Assembly: GCF_020080835.1 (NCBI RefSeq)
Contig: NC_058162.1
Span: 3,658,001-3,722,000, forward strand
Reading direction: 5' to 3'
Origin: Cotesia glomerata
Lineage: Eukaryota; Arthropoda; Insecta; Hymenoptera; Braconidae
DNA length: 64,000 nt
This document shows, in pieces, positions 24,601-37,362 of this stretch. Numbering within the stretch: the first letter of the stretch is position 1; every line of letters begins with the position of its first letter. The notes under the pieces are model-generated. The model did not search any database. It was not told the origin of the DNA and saw only the letters and a list, made by a program, of their open reading frames with translations. The translations under genes and the position numbers were made by a program.

Positions 24601-27600
24601 CTGTTATGTCGTCAATATTTATGAGTTTAATGACTGAAAAATTTTACTTGATTCAAGAGAAGAAAAGTCTTGATAAAGAAAATTATTTTGAAAAAATTTA
24701 ATGGCTTTAATTAAGGTAGTTTTCGTGGTTAAGGTATATATACCCTCAGAAAATTCTAAATTTTTTTATATTTATTAAGGACATGATGATACATTTACCC
24801 TTAAAATTTCAAGTCGATTGATCATCTATAACCCGAGATAAATTCAATTAAAAATTGGATATTTAACATTGATTACATAATACACTCTCTGCAATTCTAT
24901 ACCAATTTCTTAGTTATAAAAAAAAAACTAACTGTGAGAAACTTTAAAAAAACTGACAGTCTTTTAATGTATTTGTTGTGAGTTGAAAAAAAAAATTTTT
25001 GACTCTAATTATCTGAATTATTGATAGAGTAAAAAAAATTTTATCTCGAGGATTGTCATATGATAAAATCGTTTTTTTAAAGAAATTTAGTGTCATTGTA
25101 AAGGTCTGGACTTGAATTTGTGCCTTTTTAAGGTTTCATATTATTCTCACCAATAGTCAATTTATTATAATAAGTATTTAGGCTGCATTCGAAAATGCTC
25201 TATCTCTAAGTACATAATTAAGAAATGACCTTGTATCCTATTAAATATTGACATTCTTAAAGAAATAAGCTCACTCCGACATTACACTTATCGAAACCTT
25301 TCATTTGACTACCCACATCAATTTTTCATATATTATATATATCGCGTTATTAGAACCATAAAGACATATCTCAAAATATACGCCCTTATGGTTTTAAGAA
25401 AACATTTTTCTAAAACCATAAGGGCGTATCCTGTTTTTTCGGTTTATTATCAATTATGGGTCAGAGTAAGAAAAAAAATTGCAAAGGTAATAGAATATCA
25501 CTCCACAACTTGATTTATGTCAACAAATATTTATCTAAGTGAGAAAACTAATAAAAAATTAAGGAAAAATAAATTCATCAGAGTATTACTCCAATGTCAT
25601 CTCCATCGTCAGGATCATCTGTGTCTAAGATTATAAAAGTAAAAAAAAAGATTTCTTAATTTTTTTTTTAACTAGATAATGACAAAAAAATTTATAAACT
25701 ATGACCATGGCTGAAAATTAAACTTTGATAATACCGATGATATTTTGTGGGACAGTGCCTGATGTACAAAAATGATTTAGATCATCAAACTTGCTTCAAG
25801 ATATTGGTATTGAAGAATCATAACAATTCTCAAGAACAAAGTTCTTTTTGAATGACTTTTTTAAAATTACAGTTCTAAATGGCTTACAAAACTCTTTTGT
25901 TAATTGTAAATAGATCTAAAGTAAAAAAAAATCAATTTTGAAAAACTTCGAGGCTAATTTTATTAACTTGAAGACATACCGATTGTTCTCAAGTTGTTAT
26001 GAATTTATTTTTTCTTAATTTTTCATTCGTTTTTTCACTCAAATAAATATTTGTTGATATAAATTAAGTTGTGGAGTGATAATTTCTATCACCTTTGCAA
26101 TTTTTTTTCTTACTCCAACCTATAATTGATAATAAACCGAAAAACAGGATACGCCCTTATGGTTTTAGAAAAATGTTTTCTTAAAACCATAAGGGCGTAT
26201 CACAAAAAAAAATTTAAATTTCGTTTTTTCCATAGATGTTAATGTTTTCAATATTTTTACATTGATTGGAGCAAAAAAAATTTTTTTATACGCCCTTATG
26301 GTTCTAGTAACGCGATATGTATGTATGAAAAATATATCAAAAAAGCATGTGGGTACTCAAATGAAAGCTTTTGATGAGTATAACATCGGGATGAGCTTAT
26401 ATCTTTAAAAACGTCAATAATTAAAAAATTACAGAGCAATTTAACAAATATCTTGTGAACTATTGACATTTTTAAAGATATAAGCTCATCCCGACGTTAC
26501 ACTCATCAAGATCTTTCATTTGAGTACCCACATCAATTTTTCATATATTTTATATTATATATATATATATGTATATATGAAAAATTGATGTGGGTACTTA
26601 AATGAAAGCTTTTGATGAGTGTAATATCGTGATGAGCTTATATCTTTAAAAATATCAACATTCAAGAAATTACCTTGTATCTTGTAAACTATTGACTTTT
26701 TTAAAAATATAAACTCACTCCGACATTACACTCACCAAAACCTTTCATTTAAGTACCCACATCAATTTTTCATATATTTATATATATCATATATATGTAT
26801 ATATGAAAAATATATCAAAATGCATGTGGGTACTCAAATGAAAACTCTTAATGAGTGTAACATCGGGATGAGCTTATATTTTTAAAAACGTCAATAGTTA
26901 AGAAAATACAGGGCAATTTAACAAAAGTTGTTACGTAATAAAGCAAAATTTTATTTTTTTATAGTTCACAAGTCACGACAGTCACATAGTGACTGCATGG
27001 TTGCTAGTTTACAAATAACGGATTAAAATTCAATAATTTATTAAAAAGTACATTTCTACAAAGTCGAATGCAAATAATTGTCTGGGTTGCGTTTCCACGG
27101 GTACGGTCTTGAGTAAAAATTAATAATCTCTAATTTTTTGGCCATATTGTACCATAACAACTACCTTAAGCATAAATTTCTTTAAGTAACTGAACCTTAC
27201 ACTGATTAAAGAATTTTTAAATATTTGATAAGCTTTATTGTTTTAATAAATGATTTTTTGACCTCGAATGATTTAATATTTAATCATCTTTAACAAATTA
27301 TTTATTAAACATAATATTGCAAGTATTCACTATTAATAATTGTAATTTTCTTCCCAAAAAATATTTATTAAAAGTTACAAAAATAATTACTCACTCTTAA
27401 CAAGCTAATAAATTTTTTCTTAGTAGATTAATTTATCAGCAATTAATGAATTGTTCTATCAGTGTATTTAAACCATAAAAAATTATTCAAAATTATTTTC
27501 CAAGTTTAAGATTTCTTCTCTTACTGCAATTTAATTTTTTATCAACGTACAATCAATACACGGGTAGAAAAACTATCTCGATCCAAGAAAATTATTTTAT

Positions 27601-29242
27601 CACAATACTTTTGCGCATTGCACTCTAAATTTTATTGTTCTTGTCATTTTTTCTTCTCAATAAAAAAAAAAAAAAAGCTCGTTATCCTTAAATATAGTCT
27701 TCGTAGTAGTGTTGGGGATTATAAGAACAGAGCGTACTCTCGCTGTTGATTATCGGATTTACATACTCATTAAACCCGGCACCATTATATTAAACTTGAG
27801 CATTATTTTTCCTCAAATCCTTCTATTCGCTAAAAGGTCAACTGCGAAAAGTTGTCGCTGAGTAGAAAATTTTCTCTAACTTTTTCACTTAATATTAAAG
27901 TCCAATTACCTTTTAGACTGGATTAACATATAATCATGCATTAATGTACATAGATAATGCTTTACACATTACATATTACTTCTTATACAATATTTACACC
28001 TATGTGGTTGTCAAGAGCTTGCTTCGTTCGTTCTATTCAGCAATTAAGTATTATCTAGGTAATTTTTTTGTTAAAAAAAATTACCTGGATAGAAAGTTTG
28101 TACAAAAAAAAATGGAGTGCAGAAATGTCTCGTCCTTTCAGCACATCCTTCATTTAAAGGTTAATTTAACCTTTTTTTTTATAATTTATAATTTATAATA
28201 TAATGTACGTGCAATCACATTTAGATACATTAAAAGGTACCAATAAAGTAAAGGTCTGTACGTTGTATTGGATTTTATAATAAAAAATAGAAGTAAAGAC
28301 TGACATATTATGATGAGCTAGACAGAAAGCGGTGATATTAAGAGCGTACTCACCTGTATCACTAGAAAAAACCATAGGGGGAGCGTGATTGGCGTTGGCG
28401 TAATGTCGAGGCCTCGAGTACCTCGCACGGCTGAATAGCTTCAAGACGAAGCACATCAGCCCTGTCAATACAGCAATCCCTGACGCTATTCCCAGCAGAG
28501 TCGACGTATCAGTTGATATCAGCACCAGATCTATTTTAAATCCGTCATATTTTTATATTATATTTTAGGATATTATTATAAGTAACTTTATGCTCGGTGA
28601 AAGACTCAGAGAGTATTGATTTACCTTCTGCACAGAAGACCCTTTTGTTAGGCCTTCCAATGACGACTTTGTGGTATCCTTCGCTGCAATCACACACTGC
28701 TTTGTGCTGCACTTGGGTGCAGGTCGAATGTTGGTCTGTGAAGGTGCAGGCTGCTCGATAAAAACACTGCTCTCCGATTTTTTTTGCTAGATTGTTTAAG
28801 AAAATTATAATCATTTTTTGATGCTGATGTATCGTAAGAAATTTTTGAAGTTTACTTAGAGTTGCAAAAAAAATTTTTCTGAAAATTTATTTTTGAAAAT
28901 CTATATTATTAAGAGAATAAGCAAAATTTTGTGGCAAGTGTATTTATATGATAAAATCGATTTTTTCAGTGAAATTTAGTGTCATTGTAAAGGTCTTGAA
29001 TTTGTGACTTTTAAAGGTTTCATATCATTTTCACTGATAGTCAATTTATGATGATGAGTATTTAGGCTGCATTCAAAAATGCTCTATCTCTAGATACATA
29101 ATGAAGAAATGACCTTGTATCTTGTCAACTATTGACATTTTTAAAGATATAAGCTCATCCTGATGTTACATTCATCGAGACCTTTCATTTGAGTACCCAC
29201 ATCAATTTTTCATATATTTTATATATTTATATATTTCAAAAA

Positions 29243-29278
<36 letters not shown>

Positions 29279-32200
29279 GGTGTCCCAGAAGTAACGGACG
29301 CCATTAGCAGCATCTGATGAAAAAATAATTCTGAGACGAAAAGTCCTTAGCCATTTTTAATTAGACGCATAGATAATAATTATTAATTAAAGTAACGTCG
29401 CTTTATGTGTTAGAGAGAGAGCGTCAGTGTCCAGTAGAGTATGTGGCAAAACAAAGACAATAACTAACTGTATGACTAACTAACTACTATAGTTAACGTA
29501 GTCACACACATTTACTTACACATTCACACGTGCAAGCGTCTTCGTTTGGAACGCACTTGACTGGACACTGGTGCTCTCTTTTAACGCTTAAAAGGACATT
29601 ATTTTAATTAATAATTAATTATCTATGCGTCTGATTAAAAATGGCTAAGGACTTTACGTCTCAGAATTATTTTTTTTATCAGATGCTACAATGGCGTCCG
29701 TTACTTGGGACACTCTGTATATAAAATATGTAAAAAATGCTATGTGGGTACTCAAATAAAAGCTCTTGATGAGTGTAACATCGGAATGAGCTTATATCTT
29801 TAAAAACGGCAATAATTAAAAATTACAGAGCAATTTAACAAATATCTTGTGAACTACTGACATTTTTAAAGATATAAGCTCACTTCGACATTACATTCAT
29901 TGAGACCTTTCATTTGAGTACCCACATCAAATTTTCATATATTTATATATTTATATATATTATATATATGTATGTATGAAAAATATATCAAAAATGCATG
30001 TGAGTACTCAAATGAAAGCTCTTGATGAGCGTAAGATCAGGATGAGCTTACATTTATAAAAATATCAATAATTAAGAAATGACCTTGTATCTTGCCAACT
30101 ATTGATATTTTTAAAGATATAAGCTTATCTCGATGTTACATTCATTGAGACTTTTCATTTGAGTACCCACATCAATTTTTCATATATTTCTATATTTATA
30201 TGTATGTATATATGAAAAATATATCAAAAATGCATGTGGGTACTCAAATGAAAGCTCTTGATGAGTTTAACATCGGGATGAGCTTATATCTTAAAAAATG
30301 TCAATATTTAAGAAACGACCTTTATCTTGTGAACTATTGACATTTTCAAAGATATAAGCTCATCTCGATGTTACATTCATTGAGACCTTTCATTTGAGTA
30401 CCCACATCAATTTTTCATATATTTCTATATTTATATGTATGTACATATGAAAAATATATCAAAAATGCATGTGGGTACTTAAATGAAAGCTCTTGATGAG
30501 TGTAACATCGGGATAAGCTTATATCTTTAAAAACCTCAATAGTTCAGAAAGTACAGTGCAATTTAACAAGAGTCATTATTTAATAAAGCAAAATTTTATT
30601 CATTTATAGTTCACAAGTCACGGCAGTCACATAGTGACTGCAAGGTTGCTAGTTAATAATTGATCATTTTTTATTTAATGGACCATTAATATAATAAAAT
30701 AAATAAATAAATATAATAAAAAATTAATAATGAAACTTTCTTATTGTTACAATACCCGAAAAAAAATAATGTCCATACAAAGATTTCTTGGCTCAAAAAT
30801 TTGTTAAACTGAACAATTTAATACATTAATTTTTTGATAGTAGAATATTAATATCGTTTAAACTATTATTAGCAAATAAACGAATAGCTACACTTGAATA
30901 AAATAAAGAATTATTGTTTTAATAAATTCGTTGAATTCTTTAGACAGTAAAAAATGCTTCAGACAATAAAGTAGTCTCGGAAAATTTTAAAGAATGTACA
31001 AGAATGTCAAGAGCATAAATTCTTAATAGACGTATTTTTTTTTCTCACTGTACAAAATTGTAATAAGAATTTTAATCAGAAAATCAGATTATAAATAGTA
31101 AATTCTCACGTTTAGCGCATCCTTTCGTTGGTCCAAGTTTAACGGGATACAATTTCTCGCACTCGCACATCCCAGTTGTTGCGTCGCAGACGACATGTTG
31201 CAAATCTGGGTTGCACGTGTCTTCACATACTGATCCAAGAAATCTTCCTTTCTCTGGAATTAAAATAAATAATTTATTAAATTTTTCAATTCTTATTTAA
31301 AAAATCTGCAAGCTTGTTTTAGAACAATAAACACTCGAGCCAACAAGTATCCATGATAAATACTAACTGGTAGTTTACATAATATAACCAAGAGACAATT
31401 CTTTCCCGATAGCTAAATAAACATAAACAACAACAATAATCCATCCCAGATATCAAGTACGAATACAGGAAATGAAAACATGGGGGTTTGTGTTCGCGTT
31501 TACTCACTATGCAACCTAAATTTAACTTGACATTTAAAATCAATACCACGCAAACCTTAATGCTTTTCTGTGTTAAATACTTTATTTATATTATATTATA
31601 TTATATTATATTATATGTGCAATATAATTTCTATTTTCATCCACACGCGACTTGACGCATCATTTACTTTTTATTATCCGCTTAGATATTTACTGTGCAA
31701 TTTAATTAAAACCTTCATTTAATTCAATACCTTTTATCAATTTAATCCCTTTAATCTCCTTTTAACTAAATTATTTTACTTTAATTACTTGATTATTATT
31801 ATTACTATTCATTATTTATAAAAAAAAAAATTTTTTTTAACGTTTCAGAGAATCGAACCCTGAACTTTTCGCGTAACTGTTTAATTTTATAGCTGAATTT
31901 TTTGGATATAAATTATTTTTTTAATTTACTGCCAAATTTTGTAATTTTAATTTTTATTTAATGTTTTTTTTTTTATTACTCTATTATTTATTCCTATTTA
32001 AAATATTTACTAAATAAAAAAAAAGTGACATCTTTAATATTTAAAACCCAATAAATTAAAAAAGTGAAAGTATAAATTATTAAACAACTGCAATAATTTA
32101 TTTTGCTGCATTAAAGATAAATGAACTATGGTCATTTAATACACGACAGTTGATAAATTACTTATTTTAAAGGCTATCTTGTAATTGATATTAATATCTT

Positions 32201-33124
32201 CCGTGTAATTTCAAACTGGATAATTTGTTATTTTAATTATTATCTAACATTTTTCTAGTGAGCGTCGACAACGGGTTTTTAGAAAATTTTGATCAAGTTC
32301 TTTTTGTTCAATAAATTTCAATTAAATAATTGCTTTTTTTACTGTAAAATTAATTGAATTTCACTTTAAAACGAAGTAAATTGAAGTTAATTTTTCTAAG
32401 TCAAACAAACCATTTTTAGTCAATAGTAATATTAGTTTTTTTTTTGTTTGATCGGATATTACTCGAACGGATAACTCAATTCGATAAAAAGTTTCGATTA
32501 ATTTCATGCTTCATTCAAACTTAATTAGATTACTTCAAGATTTATTGAATTACTCTGATAGAAGAATTTATTGAAGTTTTTTTCAATAATTTTTGTAAAA
32601 TAAAATTTTTTTTTTTCAATTTCTTGCATATTTTTTTTCAATTGAAGAAAAGCTAATATGGCATTTGTTAATAAAAAGAGGTCTAACTGTAACACGAAAA
32701 CACTCTTAAGAAATAAAATTTATAATAATTTACACCACAAAACAAAATACTCTGTAATTCATTATTAAAATTTTTTTAAAGACATCGTTATTTAAATTAT
32801 AGAGTTATTTTTTTTTTTTATTTTATTTGAAAAGAATTGCCTTCGGCAATTTACAATAATAAATTTACATTTTAATGTGTAGAATGTTTAGTTAATATTT
32901 ATAGACAATAAATAACATCTGTAAAGAGAAGACAGATTTATTAAGAGAAAAACAAAAAAAAATTTTAATAATCGATAATTAATAATTACTAATTGATAAT
33001 TAATAATCACTAATTGATAATTTATAATCACTATTTAAACACCTGGAATGTTATTTTAGAATCACCCTTTTTTGCATTACTTTTTATCTTATCTGCTGGA
33101 GAGAGAGAGAGAGAGTTAATCTAT

Positions 33125-33189
<65 letters not shown>

Positions 33190-36100
33190 TAATACCAATA
33201 ATATTTATAATTATAATTTCAGAAAAAAAATTACTCAGAATAAAAATAATTTTCATAAAAAATTTCCTCAACAAAATAAATTTTTTTTTTTTTTAATCAT
33301 TTTTTAAACATTAATAATTAATCTATATTTATTAGCAATTAATAGAATGTGTTTCATAAACGGTTAATTAATATTTAATAAATATTTTTTAACTATCAAA
33401 AAATAATCATGGGTTGTTAATAAATCTTATATCCATCAATTAATAATAAATATTCATAAAATCATTCGATGAAAAATAATTTATTAAAAATTAATAAAGC
33501 TCATTAAAAATAAACAAATCTTTTTTTCTGTGTAAACAATCACGTTGATGACAACGAAAATTAACGAATAAATTTTACCACTGACAGTTAATTATGAATT
33601 GTAATATTTCCCTCCAATCAGTATGACTATCATTACTAATAATTAAAAAATCGCAAGCAATAAAACACCACACGTTGAAATTTCGACCAATACGGTCATC
33701 CGCATCCGTTTACAATTGTTAATACTCACCCGTGAAATACGGAGCGGGTCCTCGTGAAAATTACCCACTGACAAAATAGGAATCGTCACGCGAGGATTAA
33801 TTTCTCCCGAACTTTTGCCTGAATTATCAGAAACTTCTTGCAGTCGATATACTTATAGTCTTATACGTTCTCTGCATAAAAATTCTCCCGACCTACTAAG
33901 TCCACCCTACCACCCTCTTTACCGCCTACTCAATATCTAACTCTTCAACTCTCAGATTTTTTTGCTCTCTTTACACCTTTATGCTAATAATAATAATCAC
34001 AACAACTATGATTATTTTTATCATTATTACTACCCTTTTTTTTTTAATTTTTTTTCATCTTTTGAACTTTGCATAATCTTCTTTATGAAAAAAATTTATT
34101 AGTTCAATAAAACATTTATCTTTTTTAGAACAATTTTATCTTTTTATCTATTATTATTTATTTTAAATTCATTTTTTTTCTTCTTTAATAAAAAAGTATT
34201 AAAAACAAAAAAAGAAAAATTTTTTATTGCTAAAATAAGCGATGTTAAAAAATTTTATTTAATTATATCAATTTTTTAGCAATTAATTTTTATGTAAAAA
34301 ATAATTTCAATATATTTTTGGTAAAAAGAAAAATATTCAATGTAATTAATTAATTTTTATCAAGAAAATGCTAACCTTTACTAACAATAAAAATAAAATT
34401 AAACACTTTAAGAATTTGACACAATTAGAGCAATTTTACTGTAGAATAGTTTTGGCCTACTTTATTATAATTAAATAGTTTCGACATAATAAGTACTTAA
34501 GATTAATAATAACAGCATTATTTCTTGAATTAAAGTGAGTATTCATCAGAAATACAAAATATGTATTGATTATAATTTAATTAAACCTACCCTACTAAAT
34601 TTAAGATATTTAATTTTACTTTTGTTTATATTAAAAATGATCATTTTTTGTAAATATACTGATAGAAGGATTTATTTGTACCAAAAAGTATTTGTTAATA
34701 GTTAACAAATTATTTATTAGTGACCACTTTTTATTTATTTATTTATTTATTTATTAAATTTATATGCCAAGGCTTAGCCGAATGGCAATAATACAAGATT
34801 TGGATAAAATTAATAATAAATAAATTTTTTAAGTAAAGAAATAAATTAATATTTAGTAAATATTAACTTTTATTAATATTTAATTAATATTTAGTAAATA
34901 AATAAATTTTTAGTATTAAATAAATATTTCTTAGTATTTAAAATAATTTGTTTGTATTTAATAAATCTGATGTTCTTTTATTACATATTAATAAATCTTT
35001 TTAAGTACTAAGAAATATTTATTAAGGACTAAAAAGTGGTCTCTAATAAATGATTTTTTAAATATTAACAAATATTTTTAACTATAAACAAATCTTTCTA
35101 TTAGTGTATTCTATAAAAATTCTATTTAAATTTATCAATAATTTTCTTTTCATCACAAATATCTCTTAACTAGTTCTTATTACTCCCAAAAATACTTTTT
35201 TCATTGTTTTTTAATTGTTCAAAATTATGATTTTTATTATCTACAAAAAAATATGAAAAACATCCAATTGAATCAATGTTTTTATTTTAATCAAATTTAA
35301 AATACATTTTTTTTAAATATAACCAAAAAATACTATTTTTTTACTATAAACAAAAATAAAATTAAACATTTTAATAGATCATCTTTAGGGCATATTTTAA
35401 ATAATTAATTTTGAAGAACTTCTTCTTGATTTAAGTAAAAAAATAAACTAAGAAATTTTCCTTGGTCTAAAAATTTTTCTCTTGATTCAAGTTATTTTTT
35501 TTATCTGTGTATAGTCGGATACGTTCGGCCTACTCTAACATAATTCAATTATTTAAACATTTTTATTATTAAAGATCAATTATTTCTTACATCAACATGA
35601 TTATTGATCTGAAGTACAAAAATATATTGAGTATAGTTTCATTGAACCCTTTTTACCCCTTTACAACCCCAAATACTTAATTATATAATAAAAATGCTAA
35701 TTTTGATATCAATATTTTACATAAAACTCCCTTAAATAATTATTAACGTCTAAATTTATCGATAGGTTTCTTTTCAACACAAATACCCTTTAACTAGGCC
35801 TTATTACCGGCGAGTACACGAATATTTTCTCTCATTAAAATTCAACAATCAATACACATTCTGTATCATCAAAAAAAAATAAATAAAAAGAAACTAATTG
35901 AATTTGAAATCTCTACAAAATATTTAAAATAATATACACTCAAAAAAAAAATTTTTTTTTTCACTTAAAAGTACACTAAAGAATAATTTAAAAAACTTTC
36001 AAATTAATTTTTATTTTCATTTTATCTATAACTACAAAACTAATGATATTTTACGATACTAAAATTAGCCAACGTTAAAAAATTTTTGACTATTTTTTAT

Positions 36101-37221
36101 TTATTAAATTACCACTAAAAAAATATATAAAAAAATTGCACGTTTAGTTTTTAAAATTTTCTTCACGTGAAATTTTTTTTTAATAATTTTTCAATAAGAT
36201 AAATTACAAAAATTTTTAGATGGCTAATTTAATTTTTGTTATTTTTATAATAATAAAGTTAGCTGACATTTTTGATTTTTTGACTGCTTAATTTATTAAA
36301 TTAGAACCAAAAAATATATTTAAAAAATTGCACATAGTTTTTCAAATTTTTTATAAACGCAATTATTTTTTTTTCAATTTTTTTAATAATAAAAATTTTT
36401 AGGTGTCGGCTAACTTAATTGTCATGACATTTTTTCATGGCAATTAAGTTAGCCGCATCTAAAAATTTCTATAATTTTTTTTTATTGAAAAAATGATTAC
36501 AAAAAAATTTTTTTTTAAATTTCATTTATAAAAAACTTTAAAAACTGGCAGTGCAATTTTGAAAAAAAATTTTTTTTTCTAATTAAATTATTAAAAAAAA
36601 ATTAAAAACGTCGGCTAACTTTAGTATCATCAATAAATAATCTCCAATTAAATAAAAAATCTTCCTAATTAAAAATTAAAGCCATTAAAATCTACCTGTA
36701 GTATTAGTTTGTAGATAATCATCATCTTCGTCGTCATCATACGACATGTCTGTATTTTCATCATAAAAATCGTTTCCATCAGAAACGGCACGTTTGCTCG
36801 GTTCCTTACCAGAGTATCTATCGCCACCATCATCATTTAGATAATAATGATAATTATTATTGCCACGAGAACCAGAAGGATCACCACTTACCACAAAATC
36901 GTTATTAGAATTAGTTATTATCACATTTTTTGTTCCATTAAGGAGGTAGTTTGCCCGCGAATTATTTATTACACCTTCCGTAGCACTGTTACGATTACTA
37001 CTACCACTACTGGTAGTACTACTCTCACTACTCGTACTCCCGTAATTGTTATTATTTCGAGTGTTCTTGTAAGCACTATCGTTGGAAAAATCCCCGGGGT
37101 TTCGATAGACAAAAGCCGCTGACGAAAAGTATCCGCCAGGACGAATCAGTATGACAAGACAAGTAATCCAGCAACAACAAGAGCAGATAAATTTAAGAGA
37201 AGTAAACGGAAGTGCGCTCAT
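18617..37221 (-). CDS. Single-pass membrane protein with two EB/EGF-like modules, complete, 7 exons
   Basis: Not recognised as a named gene. Exons on the minus strand: 37221-36696, 31253-31110, 28786-28625, 28530-28354, 24520-24266, 20657-20362, 18880-18617. All junctions are GT-AG with matching phase (phase 1 throughout, phase 0 at the last), total 1824 nt, 607 aa. Order: signal peptide (MSALPFTSLKFICSCCCW...), a Ser/Asn-rich and acidic ectodomain (to about residue 175), two six-cysteine modules (about 176-224, with VCEDTCNP and MCECEK; about 225-278, with CFYRAACTF and VCDCSEGYH) resembling EB modules, a TM helix (about 287-310, LLGIASGIAVLTGLMCFVL), then about 290 residues of cytoplasm: SRSSQRSDS, HRRTLSD, a charged KRLERERNEKEQRQALQEL stretch, poly-Q and a Ser/Thr-rich end. 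Exons 5 and 6 are clearly richer in GC than the surroundings. A receptor or adhesion role is only an inference. Exon 7 is low-complexity and least certain. Confidence 0.8.
18913..20335 (+). mobile_element. Helitron H4, 3'-truncated (EB-gene intron 6)
   Basis: 5' end TCTATATTATTAAGAGAATA after an A, then five palindromic units. The array ends near 20335 without the terminal hairpin. Intron 6 (18881-20361) is 1481 bp, of which all but about 60 bp is this element, inserted antisense to the gene. Confidence 0.8.
20745..20954. mobile_element. Palindromic 'CTTGAATCAAG' MITE
   Basis: About 210 bp with ends CACAAAAAAAAAAC and TTTTTTCTGTG and internal palindromes (AACTTGAATCAAG near the left end, ACTTGATTCAAGTT near the right). 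One of a family; similar copies at 38065, 39940, 41759, 42101 and 45879. Confidence 0.65.
21182..21640. repeat. Cluster of TTAGC-type palindromic MITEs
   Basis: Two to three hairpin units: AAAGTTAGCTGACATCTAAA at about 21203, GTCGGCTAACTTTATT at about 21389, and GTTAGCCGACACTG at about 21415. In intron 5 of the EB-module gene (20658-24265). Confidence 0.6.
22325..22437 (+). other. Splice-flanked block without an open frame
   Basis: A stretch of more balanced composition is bounded on the + strand by TTTTCTACAG and by the strong donor GGTAAGTA, antisense inside intron 5 of the EB-module gene. All three + frames contain stops. It could be a non-coding exon, a fossil exon or chance. Confidence 0.2.
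22550..23414 (+). mobile_element. Helitron H5, 5'-truncated (EB-gene intron 5)
   Basis: Starts inside the 5' domain (GAAAATGCTCTATCTCTAGA), has three palindromic units and the 3' hairpin CATAGTGACTGC, with CTAG at 23411-23414 followed by T. Confidence 0.8.
25012..27007 (+). mobile_element. Helitron H6 with nested element (EB-gene intron 4)
   Basis: 5' end TCTGAATTATTGATAGAG after A, palindromic units, and the 3' hairpin CAGTCACATAGTGACTG, with CTAG at 27004-27007 followed by T. It is interrupted by the element at 25343-26314. Confidence 0.8.
25343..26314. mobile_element. Palindromic DNA element with CGCGTTA ends, nested in H6
   Basis: Left end CGCGTTATTAGAACCATAA; right end the reverse complement of CGCGTTACTAGAACCATAAG. 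Subterminal hairpins ACGCCCTTATGGTTTTA occur on both sides, and longer arms (CGGTTTATTATCAATTAT) pair across the element. About 970 bp, no long ORF. A stray right end, TTAGTAACGCGAT, occurs near 52630. Confidence 0.8.
28900..30652 (+). mobile_element. Helitron H7 with nested MITE (EB-gene intron 3)
   Basis: 5' end TCTATATTATTAAGAGAATA after A, four palindromic units, and the 3' hairpin GCAGTCACATAGTGACTGC, with CTAG at 30649-30652 followed by T. It sits in the intron between exons 2 and 3 (28787-31109). A TA-flanked MITE (29276-29717) splits the first unit. Confidence 0.85.
29276..29717. mobile_element. TA-flanked MITE with CAGGGTGTCCCA ends, nested in H7
   Basis: 442 bp. Left end CAGGGTGTCCCAGAAGTAAC; right end the reverse complement of CAGAGTGTCCCAAGTAACGG. 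Target TA lies on both sides (29274-29275, 29718-29719). Inner arms around GCGTCAGTGTCCAGT and ACTGGACACTGGTGC also pair. Tc1/mariner-type by ends and TA duplication; no transposase. Confidence 0.85.
32818..33190. repeat. A/T-rich tract with (AAT)n microsatellite
   Basis: About 20 AAT units at 33127-33186 after a GA run (33101-33114). The open frame of 97 codons across it encodes only an Asn run and is not a gene. Intron 1 of the EB-module gene (31254-36695) otherwise holds A/T-rich sequence and MITEs. Confidence 0.8.
34658..35106. mobile_element. 'ACTGATAGAAGG' MITE, copy 1
   Basis: Ends ACTGATAGAAGGATTTATTT and the reverse complement of CACTAATAGAAAGATTTGTT. The interior is built of (A)TTTGTTAA and TTATTAGTGACCAC palindromes and is interrupted by a TTTA repeat and an unrelated piece (about 34727-34850). 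Second copy at 46999-47269. Confidence 0.65.
36058..36624. repeat. Cluster of three TTAGCCGAC palindromic MITEs
   Basis: Three consecutive ~180-bp hairpins (about 36058-36235, 36254-36418, 36443-36624), the last ending GTCGGCTAACTTTAGT. It lies just inside intron 1 of the EB-module gene, next to exon 1. Confidence 0.65.
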
Positions 37222-37283
37222 CGCCCCCGCGGCGCGAGTCTACCCCTGAAACCAGCCATCAGTTCAAAGTCTAAATCTTCTGC

Positions 37284-37362
37284 CCCCTCCATGGGACGTT
37301 ACACCCTCCATGGGACGTTACACCCCCCCTCGCTTCGCGATCTCGAAAACGCCCTATATAAC
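37284..37362 (-). promoter_or_regulatory. Possible promoter region of the EB-module gene
   Basis: A minus-strand TATATA (37360-37355) stands 139 bp upstream of the start codon, followed by two 19-bp tandem units with CTCCATGGGACGTTACA (37286-37323). No initiator at the expected distance was found, so the call is weak. Confidence 0.3.

Noticed and set aside
33014..33307. Poly-Asn open reading frame
   Set aside because: It reads through an (AAT)n microsatellite and has no splice or family support.
34727..34800. 3' end of a non-LTR retrotransposon (TTTA tail)
   Set aside because: A (TTTA)n tract next to CCAAGGCTTAGCCGAATGG is suggestive, but there is no reverse-transcriptase remnant or target duplication.
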